In this document: positions 1-5,063 of the stretch, in pieces
How positions within the stretch are numbered: the stretch's first letter is position 1
Layout: each line of letters starts with the position of its first letter
NCBI GenBank assembly: GCA_030428345.1
Contig: JAUIBM010000282.1
Coordinates: forward strand, 1-5,063
DNA length: 5,063 bases
DNA from: Alphaproteobacteria bacterium
GTDB lineage: Bacteria > Pseudomonadota > Alphaproteobacteria > Rhizobiales > Rhizobiaceae
Reading direction: 5' to 3'
The notes under the pieces: generated by a model
The model's database searches: none
The model's input: only the letters and a program-made list of their open reading frames with translations
Told to the model about the DNA's origin: nothing
Program-made: the position numbers and the translations under genes

Positions 1-425
1 AGTATCGGGAAATCGAGTGAGAAACGTTCCCGCAGCTGACGGGTCAGGGTCGCAGTCTCGGGCATGATCGAGACCAACGAGGCGCCAAATCCGGCGATTT
101 GCGGAACAATCTCGTTGAGCGCCAGCAATTCCAGCCGACAATACGAGCACCAATGGCCGCGGTTGAAACTGATCACCAGCGGCCCGTCTTCCAGGAAACC
201 CTCAAGTCGGCGAATGCCGCCCGCTGAATCGGGAAGCGCGAAAGACGGCATTGCATCGCCGACGCCAAGTGCGGCCCCGCCAGCACCGGCATTCATAAGC
301 CTCTGGACCAGGTCGGAATAGGCGCTGGAGATAGTCGGATTGGCAATCACAAGGCGCGCTGAATAAGCCTCCAGCTTGTCGGCAAGTGATGCATCCAGGC
401 ATCTGACATCATCGAAAACGCTCAT
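1..425 (-). CDS. Peroxiredoxin-like (AhpC/TSA, redoxin-domain) protein, C-terminus beyond window
   Basis: Reading the minus strand from an ATG at 425-423 gives 141 uninterrupted residues that run off the left edge, so the gene is partial. It starts MSVFDDVRCLDASL. A helical N-terminal stretch (about residues 10-50) precedes a thioredoxin-fold region that begins near residue 56 (GVGDAMPSFALPDSAGG). The signature FNRGHWCSYCRLELLAL places a CxxC pair at Cys93 and Cys96; Cys93 aligns with the peroxidatic cysteine of AhpC/TSA proteins. Members of this 'peroxiredoxin-like' group are thiol peroxidases or thiol-disulfide redox proteins, but the exact substrate is not predictable. No signal peptide is seen, so it is probably cytoplasmic. 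A purine-rich GGAGGAAAGG lies upstream (434-443), slightly far from the ATG but usable. It is divergent from the bufferin operon, which fits a shared metal/oxidative stress setting by inference only. Confidence 0.85.
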   Translation of the reverse strand, partial: MSVFDDVRCLDASLADKLEAYSARLVIANPTISSAYSDLVQRLMNAGAGGAALGVGDAMPSFALPDSAGGIRRLEGFLEDGPLVISFNRGHWCSYCRLELLALNEIVPQIAGFGASLVSIMPETATLTRQLRERFSLDFPI

Positions 426-630
426 CCGACGGGCCTTTCCTCCAAAATGCGTCGACAATAACGCAGGATTTTAGGGCGAAACACTACACGCCAATACCAT
501 GCCCATCAGGCAGTGTTTCCATAAACAACGGGCAATTCAGTTTCCGGGCCGGGTCCTCCACCTTTGCATCACCGACGAACCAACGCCGGTGACATTCAAA
601 CGTGAAACCAACGCCAAAGGAACTGATCCA
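426..630. promoter_or_regulatory. Divergent intergenic region, presumed promoters for both directions
   Basis: This 205-base gap separates the divergent peroxiredoxin-like gene and bufA, so it must contain at least one promoter in each direction unless transcription enters from outside. I see no convincing sigma70 -35/-10 pair and no clean match to an alphaproteobacterial ECF promoter. It contains an 8-base inverted repeat (478-519) and a 9-base direct repeat ACCAACGCC (579-587 and 607-615). The bufA Shine-Dalgarno AAAGGA (616-621) sits at its right end. Bufferin operons elsewhere are induced by copper or gold, in some species through an ECF sigma factor; no such regulator gene is in this window. 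Confidence 0.55.
478..519. repeat. Inverted repeat GAAACACT/AGTGTTTC in the divergent intergenic region
   Basis: The arms GAAACACT (478-485) and AGTGTTTC (512-519) are perfect reverse complements separated by 26 bases. Arm centres lie 34 bases apart, roughly three helical turns. It sits between two divergent genes, so it cannot terminate either of them. It could be an operator bound by a dimeric regulator, or chance. Confidence 0.4.
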
Positions 631-894
631 ATGAAGAACATCGACACCAAAGCCATCCTGCTTGCCGCCGCAGTTGCAGGGGTCGCCCTCGCCAACATGG
701 CAACACCGGCAGCCGCCGCCGACTCCGAGAAGTGCTACGGCGTCGCCGTAGCCGGCAAGAACGATTGCGCCACCGCGACCTCTTCCTGCGCCGGCACCTC
801 GAAGGTCGACGCCCAGAAGGATGCCTTCATCGCGGTGCCCGCAGGCCTCTGCGAGAAGCTGGCCGGTGGTTCTCTGGAACCCTCCGCTTCGTAA
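631..894 (+). CDS. bufA: Bufferin precursor peptide BufA (DUF2282 family, GigA-like)
   Basis: This encodes an 87-residue exported small protein. A signal peptide covers about residues 1-29: MKNIDTK, then a hydrophobic Leu/Ala/Val stretch, ending in an Ala-rich AxA-type cleavage site near TPAAAA. The mature part carries the family hallmarks EKCYGVAVAGKNDC, SCAGTSKVD and a later LCEKL, giving four cysteines at 35, 46, 53 and 74. Bufferins are ribosomally made, post-translationally modified copper-binding metallophores. In characterised members some cysteines are converted to thiooxazole-type heterocycles by the MNIO enzyme encoded next door, and the product acts in the periplasm against metal stress. 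The ATG at 631 is chosen because AAAGGA lies 9 bases upstream and the signal peptide starts there; an in-frame ATG at 499 would bury the signal. It is the first gene of the plus-strand run, followed 37 bases later by bufB. Confidence 0.92.
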   Translation: MKNIDTKAILLAAAVAGVALANMATPAAAADSEKCYGVAVAGKNDCATATSSCAGTSKVDAQKDAFIAVPAGLCEKLAGGSLEPSAS

Positions 895-972
895 GGCGAA
901 CCCCACCCCCAAGCTGCACCGGAGCATCACGATGAAACGTCCCGATCCCGACCAACGCGAAACTCCGGTCAC

Positions 973-1000
973 GCCGGTTCCGGCGAAAGCCGGAATCGGC
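973..1000 (+). repeat. 12-bp hairpin with GAAA tetraloop inside bufB
   Basis: The left arm GCCGGTTCCGGC (973-984) pairs with the right arm GCCGGAATCGGC (989-1000) around a GAAA loop (985-988). All twelve pairs form, one of them a G-U wobble (977/996). It lies 78 bases after the bufA stop and encodes roughly TPVPAKAGIG of BufB. Translated 'PAKAGI' is typical of a REP-like palindrome found in many proteobacterial genomes, so this may be such an element accommodated in the coding frame. The same RNA hairpin could stabilise the upstream bufA transcript or slow bufB translation (inference). Confidence 0.6.
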
Positions 1001-1218
1001 CTGAAATTCGAACATATCGGCGAGATCCTCGTTACGAAGCCGCAAGTCGGATGGCTTGAGGTTCACGCCGAAAACTACATGGGCGACGGCGGCAAACCCG
1101 TCGAACTGCTCGAAGAGATCGCTCGCCAACATCCCGTTTCGGTACACGGCGTGGGGCTTTCGATCGGCGGCGCCGAAGACCTCGACGAGGCGCATCTTCG
1201 CCGCCTGAAGCGGCTGGT

Positions 1219-1230
1219 GGAAATGTCCGG
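1219..1230 (+). other. Frameshift site in bufB
   Basis: The family-like reading changes here from codons starting at 932+3n to the next-lower frame, so one base is missing. Adding an A to the AAA run at 1221-1223 restores a smooth family-like reading, LVENVRPGLDSEHLAW. Stop codons do not pin the site; it is placed by matching DUF692 sequence on both sides. No canonical X-XXY-YYZ slippery heptamer is present. Confidence 0.75.
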
Positions 1231-1796
1231 CCGGGGCTCGATTCCGAACATCTCGCCTGGTGCGCGATCGGAGGAAACCATTTCTCCGACCTGCTGCCAC
1301 TGCCCTACACGAGGGAGGCGCTCGACATCGTCTGCGCCCATGTCGACCAGGTGCAGCAATATCTCGGTCGGCGGATCCTGATCGAAAACCCATCGCTTTA
1401 CGTCGCCTTCGAAGCGAGCGAAATGAGCGAAACACAGTTCCTCAATGCGCTGACACTGCGAACCGGTTGCGGGCTGATACTCGACGTCAACAACGTCTAT
1501 GTCAGCGCCAACAATATCGGCTACGACGCGGCGGGCTATATCCGCGAAGTCGACTGCTCGGCGGTGGGCGAAATCCATCTCGCCGGCCATCACCTCAAGC
1601 AGCTTGGCGGCCGTACGCTGCTGATCGACGATCACGCCAGCCGCGTCAGCGATCCCGTGTGGGATCTCTATTCCACGACGCTTCAGCTTACAGGCCGCAT
1701 CCCCACGCTGATCGAATGGGACAACGACGTGCCATCGCTCGACGTGCTCGTTGACGAGGCGGCCAAGGCCGACGCCATCCTGGACAGCTTCTTCAC

Positions 1797-1804
1797 GAGG
1801 GAGG
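1797..1804 (+). promoter_or_regulatory. Ribosome binding site deciding the bufC GTG start
   Basis: GAGGGAGG lies inside the 3' end of bufB, 6 bases before a GTG at 1811. It favours that GTG over the upstream in-frame ATG at 1751, which would add a 20-residue Arg-rich extension unlike the family. Its strength suggests bufC can be translated even when bufB translation ends early. Confidence 0.75.
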
Positions 1805-1810
1805 CCGACC

Positions 1811-2587
1811 GTGTCCGCGCTGCGTGATTTCCAGACGTCCTTCAGAAGATACCTGACCGACACGGGCGAGGATGCCGCCAGCGAGGCAGCCCGGTTTATC
1901 GCGTCAGGCTTCGCCGACAATGCGAGCATCTACCGCAACAATGTGCGCCACGCCCATGTCGGCGCGCTGGCAGCGATATTTCCCGCCATCCGCGCACTGG
2001 TTGGCGAGGGCTATTTCGACGGTATGGCTGCGGAGTTTTCCAATGCCAGCCCACCGATGAGCGCCATTCTCGCCGGTTACGGCGCCAGCTTCAGCGACCA
2101 TCTGGCTGGCCGACCGGAGCTTTCGCGCGTCCCCTTCCTCCCCGATGTGGCCAGACTGGAGTGGGCCATGAACGAAGCGTTTCATGCCCACTCCTCTTTT
2201 TCTCTCGCTCCCGATCAGGCCGCAGCGCTCTTCATGGGCGGCGCCGGCGACCTCGATCTTGTCGCCAGCACACGGCTTCTTGCGCTCGATCATCCGGGGC
2301 TGGAAATCAGAGCCGCCGCACTTGAAGGCAACGCCGAAGCGATTGCGGCGCTCACGCCCGGCACGCAGCGCCTTGGCGTGTTCCGCGTGGGTGGAGCTGT
2401 GAGGGTGGAACCGCTCTCGTTCGGCGAGTTCGCCTTTCTGCGCGGATTGTCGGCCGGCAGCCCGATCGACAGCGCCATCGCATCCGCATTCACCAGCGAT
2501 TGCGAGTTTTCTCCCGCCGAAGCCCTTGGACGGCTTCTTCATCTCGGCGTCTTTGAGGCGCCCGCATCTCTCAACCAGGGAACCTGA
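1811..2587 (+). CDS. bufC: BufC, DUF2063-family partner of the MNIO enzyme (GigC-like)
   Basis: The 258-residue protein starts at GTG 1811 (VSALRDFQTSFRRYL). The N-terminal DUF2063 domain spans about residues 3-125, with the family-type run IYRNNVRHAHVGALAAIFPA (40-59), then GYFDGMAAEF, and PFLPDVARLEWAMNEA (108-123). The C-terminal half (130-258) is a second, less conserved alpha/beta domain. DUF2063 proteins act with MNIO enzymes, probably by recognising or presenting the precursor peptide (family knowledge); no catalytic motif of its own is evident. The sequence has no signal peptide, which fits cytoplasmic modification before export. It overlaps the end of bufB by 17 bases, with bufD three bases after its stop, so translation in the set is tightly coupled. 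The frame is intact, unlike bufB. Confidence 0.88.
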   Translation: MSALRDFQTSFRRYLTDTGEDAASEAARFIASGFADNASIYRNNVRHAHVGALAAIFPAIRALVGEGYFDGMAAEFSNASPPMSAILAGYGASFSDHLAGRPELSRVPFLPDVARLEWAMNEAFHAHSSFSLAPDQAAALFMGGAGDLDLVASTRLLALDHPGLEIRAAALEGNAEAIAALTPGTQRLGVFRVGGAVRVEPLSFGEFAFLRGLSAGSPIDSAIASAFTSDCEFSPAEALGRLLHLGVFEAPASLNQGT

Positions 2588-2590
2588 CCA

Positions 2591-3079
2591 ATGACCGATA
2601 CAACAAGCATGACCAACACGGCACAGCCTGCGCGCCTTGGCGGCGTCTCAGCCCTCGTCTCGCGCTTCGTCTCGATTGCGAACATGACCCCTGATTCCGC
2701 GCTGTCGCTGATCGCGCGCATTGGGGTTGCGGGCGTCTTCTGGCGCTCGGGCCAAACCAAGGTGAATGGGTTCGAGGTCACCGACTCGGCCTACTATCTG
2801 TTCCGGGAGGAATATGCACTGCCGATCATCCCCCCGGAGATCGCGGCCAATCTCGCCGCATTCGCCGAGCACTTCTTCCCCGCGCTGCTGATCATCGGCC
2901 TGGCGTCCCGCTTCTCGGCGCTCGCACTGCTCGGCATGACATTGGTGATCCAGATCTTTGTCTATCCGGCGAGTTGGCCCGATCATGCAGTCTGGGCGGC
3001 GGCGCTCGCCGTCATCATCGCCCGTGGCCCCGGCATCCTCTCGCTCGACCACTGGCTGTTCGGCCGCGCGAAGGCGTGA
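2591..3079 (+). CDS. bufD: BufD, DoxX-family inner-membrane protein (GigD-like)
   Basis: The 162-residue protein has four predicted membrane helices at about residues 36-54, 84-104, 106-127 and 133-150, after a polar N-terminus of about 30 residues. DoxX-type features include VFWRSGQTKVNGF (49-61), EHFFPALLIIGLASRFSALAL (93-113), YPASWPDHAVWA (125-136) and GPGILSLDHWL (146-156). DoxX proteins are small four-helix membrane proteins, some linked to quinone or thiol redox chemistry; in bufferin/gig operons the specific role of this one is unsettled. AGGGAA (2577-2582) lies 8 bases before the ATG, and the gene begins 3 bases after the bufC stop, confirming operon membership. An internal in-frame ATG (residue 7) is possible as an alternative start, but the spacing supports the first. 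Confidence 0.88.
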   Translation: MTDTTSMTNTAQPARLGGVSALVSRFVSIANMTPDSALSLIARIGVAGVFWRSGQTKVNGFEVTDSAYYLFREEYALPIIPPEIAANLAAFAEHFFPALLIIGLASRFSALALLGMTLVIQIFVYPASWPDHAVWAAALAVIIARGPGILSLDHWLFGRAKA

Positions 3080-3136
3080 ACGTCAACGCCAATCCGGGAA
3101 CCCGAACCCCGACGCCAGCCCCGAAGGATTGATCCG

Positions 3137-4693
3137 ATGATCGACATGCTTCCGCCGCACGTCATCCAGTTCCTCAGCCTCGCCGCTTCTGCGTTCATTT
3201 TCGTGATCGGCATGGCTGTACTTGGGCTGATCGCCGTGTTCATCTACGACGTGGTCCAGAAGAAGGATTCCGTCCTGCGGAATTATCCGGTCGTCGGTCA
3301 CCTTCGGGGCGGCTTCACCCATCTGGGCGAATTCTTCCGCCAGTATTTCTTCGCGCTCGATCGTGAAGAAATGCCCTTCAACCGGGCCGAACGCGATTGG
3401 GTCTACAAGTCATCGATAGGCCGCGACAACACGGTCGCTTTCGGCTCCACCCGCTCGCTTACGCCGGTCGGCACGCCAATATTCGTCAATGCGCCGTTTC
3501 CGCCGCTCGACGGCGAAACCGTCGATCCGCCGGGGATCGTCTTCGGCCCGCATGCCCGCCGTCCCTATGAGGCAAAGTCGCTGATCAACATCTCGGGAAT
3601 GAGCTATGGCGCCATATCACGGCCTGCGGCCCTCGCCCTGTCGCGCGGTGCAAGGCTTGCCGGCTGCTGGATGAATACCGGAGAGGGCGGCCTGTCGCGG
3701 CATCATCTGGAAGGCGGCGGCGACATCGTCTTCCAGATCGGCACGGCGAAATACGGCGTGCGCAATCCCGACGGCTCCCTGTCGGATGACAAGCTTGCCG
3801 AGATCGCCAGCCATCCGCCGGTAAGGATGATCGAGATCAAGCTCAGCCAGGGCGCCAAGCCCGGCAAGGGCGGGATCCTGCCGGGCGGAAAGGTGACGGC
3901 AGAGATCGCGGCCATTCGCGGCATACCGCAGGGCAGAGATTCGCTGTCGCCCAACCGCCATACCGATATCGGGAGCCTCGACAACCTCCTCGACATGATC
4001 AACCATGTGCGTGAAGTGACGGGATTGCCGACCGGCATCAAGACCGTCATTGGCGACACGGCCTGGCTCGACGAGTTGTTTGCCATCGTCAATCAGCGCG
4101 GCAGGATCAGCGCGCCCGATTTCATCACCGTCGATTCCGGCGATGGCGGAACGGGCGCCGCCCCGATGCCGCTGATGGACAATATGGGCCTGCCGATCAA
4201 GGAGTCCCTGCCGATGGTGATCGCATCACTCAATCGCGCCGGTCTGCGCGACAGGATCAGGGTCGCCGCTTCCGGCAAACTCGTCACGCCCGCGGAGATC
4301 GCCTGGGCGTATTGCGCTGGCGCAGATGTCGTCAACTCGGCGCGCGGCTTCATGTTTTCGCTCGGCTGCATCCAGGCGTTGAAGTGCAATCGCAATACCT
4401 GTCCGACCGGCATTACCACACACAATCCGCGCTTGCAGCGCGGCCTCGATCCCGCCGACAAGGCGGTGCGTGTGAAGAACTATGTCGAGAAGGTTCACAA
4501 GGGCGTCGGCATCATCGCGCATTCTTGCGGGGTGGCGCATGCCCGCGCCCTCGGCCCCGCCCATGTGCGCATGGTGCAGCCGAACGGCACCTCGATGACG
4601 CTCGAACAGATCGCGCTCGCGGCCGAGGCGGGACGCCCCGCCGCCTCTTTGACTGCCGCCCCCGCGCCCGCCGCCGACACGCTCGCAAGCTGA
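3137..4693 (+). CDS. FMN-binding glutamate synthase-domain protein with N-terminal membrane anchor
   Basis: The 518-residue protein has one hydrophobic helix at about residues 11-36 and then a GltB-like (alpha/beta)8 FMN-binding domain. Visible signatures are NISGMSYGAISRPA (151-164), WMNTGEGGLSRHH (178-190), IKLSQGAKPGKGG (234-246), TVDSGDGGTGAAP (331-343), AASGKL (377-382) and SLGCIQALKCNRNTCPTGI (408-426). In the last, Cys411, Cys417 and Cys422 have the C-x5-C-x4-C spacing of the [3Fe-4S] ligands of glutamate synthase. It lacks the N-terminal glutamine amidotransferase domain and the C-terminal beta-helix domain of full-length GltB, so it is not a conventional glutamate synthase; its substrate is unknown. 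The Ala/Pro-rich tail (501-518) is low complexity. AAGGA (3124-3128) is 8 bases before the ATG. It follows bufD after 57 bases without a visible terminator, so cotranscription is likely. Confidence 0.88.
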   Translation: MIDMLPPHVIQFLSLAASAFIFVIGMAVLGLIAVFIYDVVQKKDSVLRNYPVVGHLRGGFTHLGEFFRQYFFALDREEMPFNRAERDWVYKSSIGRDNTVAFGSTRSLTPVGTPIFVNAPFPPLDGETVDPPGIVFGPHARRPYEAKSLINISGMSYGAISRPAALALSRGARLAGCWMNTGEGGLSRHHLEGGGDIVFQIGTAKYGVRNPDGSLSDDKLAEIASHPPVRMIEIKLSQGAKPGKGGILPGGKVTAEIAAIRGIPQGRDSLSPNRHTDIGSLDNLLDMINHVREVTGLPTGIKTVIGDTAWLDELFAIVNQRGRISAPDFITVDSGDGGTGAAPMPLMDNMGLPIKESLPMVIASLNRAGLRDRIRVAASGKLVTPAEIAWAYCAGADVVNSARGFMFSLGCIQALKCNRNTCPTGITTHNPRLQRGLDPADKAVRVKNYVEKVHKGVGIIAHSCGVAHARALGPAHVRMVQPNGTSMTLEQIALAAEAGRPAASLTAAPAPAADTLAS

Positions 4694-4709
4694 CTTGAGG
4701 AGAACGACC

Positions 4710-5063
4710 ATGCATGGCGATCAAAAAGCGATGGTAAAGGCTTCGGACCTGTTCGTCCGGTCGCTCGAGAATGAAGGCGTCGAGGTGATCTTCGCCGTGC
4801 CGGGAGAGGAAACCCTCGACCTGCTGGAATCGCTGCGCACATCCTCGATCAACGTCGTCCTCAATCGCCACGAACAGGCGGCTGGCTTCATGGCGGCGAC
4901 CTATGGCCGTCTGACCGGCCGGGCCGGCGTCTGCCTTTCAACGCTGGGCCCCGGCGCAACCAATTTCATGACCGCCGCGGCCTACGCTCATCTCGGCGCT
5001 TTCCCGATGATCATGATCACCGGCCAGAAACCCTCACGCCACGGCCGCCAGGGCAGGTTCCAG
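4710..5063 (+). CDS. Acetolactate synthase large-subunit-like, thiamine-diphosphate-dependent enzyme (N-terminal part)
   Basis: The first 118 codons are present and the frame runs off the right edge. The ATG at 4710 follows a strong GAGGAGA, and the gap from the previous stop is 16 bases. The sequence matches the N-terminal (Pyr) domain of the ThDP decarboxylase/synthase family: ASDLFVRSLENEGVEVIFAVPGEETLDLLE (11-40), RHEQAAGFMAATYGRLTG (53-70) with Glu55 at the position of the conserved ThDP-activating glutamate, STLGPGATNFMTAAAYAH (77-94), and MIMITGQKPS (100-109). The family includes acetohydroxyacid synthase, which joins pyruvate units in branched-chain amino acid synthesis, but also glyoxylate carboligase, sulfoacetaldehyde acetyltransferase and oxalyl-CoA decarboxylase. 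The N-terminal part alone cannot decide which. Tight spacing to the FMN enzyme suggests a two-gene functional unit. Confidence 0.85.
   Translation, partial: MHGDQKAMVKASDLFVRSLENEGVEVIFAVPGEETLDLLESLRTSSINVVLNRHEQAAGFMAATYGRLTGRAGVCLSTLGPGATNFMTAAAYAHLGAFPMIMITGQKPSRHGRQGRFQ

Larger units (their letters stand above)
932..1827 (+). pseudogene. bufB: MNIO-family peptide-modifying enzyme BufB (DUF692, GigB-like), disrupted by an apparent one-base frameshift
   Basis: BufB enzymes are multinuclear non-heme iron-dependent oxidases with a TIM-barrel fold that modify cysteines of the bufferin precursor, usually with BufC as partner. The ATG at 932 has GGAG 7 bases upstream. Residues from AGIGLKFEHIGEIL through SVHGVGLSIGG (His72) read in the first frame to about 1225. 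From 1228 the family sequence continues one frame over: RPGLDSEHLAW, LIENPS, LILDVNNVYV, EIHLAGHH, DDHASRV and EWDND. With one base restored the protein is 298 residues, a normal family length, and all expected metal-ligand regions are present (around Glu106/His107, Glu152, Asp185, Glu214/His216, Asp234/His235, Glu262). As written, the first frame stops at 1379-1381 after 149 residues. The break may be a real mutation or a sequencing error. The 3' end overlaps bufC by 17 bases. Confidence 0.88.

Noticed and set aside
458..480. Possible ECF-type promoter (ATAAC near 458-462 with CGAA at 477-480)
   Set aside because: The spacing is too short (14 bases) and the -35 element does not match a known consensus well enough to call.
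499..630. Possible upstream in-frame ATG start for bufA at 499 (131-residue protein)
   Set aside because: It would put 44 extra residues before a clear signal peptide; the ATG at 631 has a proper Shine-Dalgarno and matches the family start.
821..931. Possible upstream in-frame start for bufB at 821
   Set aside because: It overlaps the bufA 3' end in another frame and gives an N-terminal extension without family-like sequence; ATG 932 has GGAG at good spacing.
1219..1230. Programmed -1 ribosomal frameshift in bufB
   Set aside because: No canonical slippery heptamer is in the right phase and MNIO genes are not known to use frameshifting; a one-base deletion or sequencing error at the A run is simpler.
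1075..1929. 284-codon open frame on the minus strand across bufB, and similar long minus-strand frames elsewhere
   Set aside because: They are shadows of GC-rich coding sequence; the plus strand carries recognisable family motifs throughout and these frames show none.
4692..4709. Terminator between the FMN enzyme and the ThDP enzyme
   Set aside because: The gap is only 16 bases and has no stem-loop or T run; it is mostly ribosome binding site.

Overview
The window reads as a GC-rich, tightly packed segment of an alphaproteobacterial chromosome. Codon use, short intergenic gaps and the protein flavours suggest a rhizobial relative (Hyphomicrobiales), but that taxonomic guess is inference. No RNA gene, transposase or CRISPR array is visible.

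Layout: positions 1-425 hold the N-terminal part of a peroxiredoxin-like gene on the minus strand. A 205-base divergent intergenic region follows (426-630). It carries an 8-base inverted repeat and a 9-base direct repeat, and presumably the promoters for both directions. From 631 to the right edge every gene is on the plus strand in one closely spaced run. This run comprises bufA (bufferin precursor, DUF2282), bufB (DUF692/MNIO peptide-modifying enzyme), bufC (DUF2063 partner), bufD (DoxX membrane protein), an FMN-binding glutamate-synthase-domain protein with an N-terminal membrane anchor, and the start of an acetolactate-synthase-like thiamine-diphosphate enzyme that is cut by the window edge.

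The core is a bufferin operon, also known as gigABCD (gold-induced genes) in other bacteria. The small exported precursor carries four cysteines. BufB with BufC is expected to modify some of them, giving a periplasmic metallophore that protects against copper or gold, and BufD is the membrane protein usually encoded alongside. The most important observation is that bufB is not one open frame. The family signature runs in one frame to about position 1225 and continues one frame over from 1228, consistent with loss of a single base near an A run at 1221-1223. As written, only a 149-residue truncated BufB would be made. A perfect-loop 12-bp hairpin also lies inside the 5' coding part of bufB, just after the bufA stop; it may be a REP-like element or a processing signal setting the bufA:bufB ratio.

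The last two genes are not standard bufferin partners as far as I know. They may be a separate metabolic unit sharing the transcript, or an uncharacterised redox/metabolic extension of this metal-stress locus.
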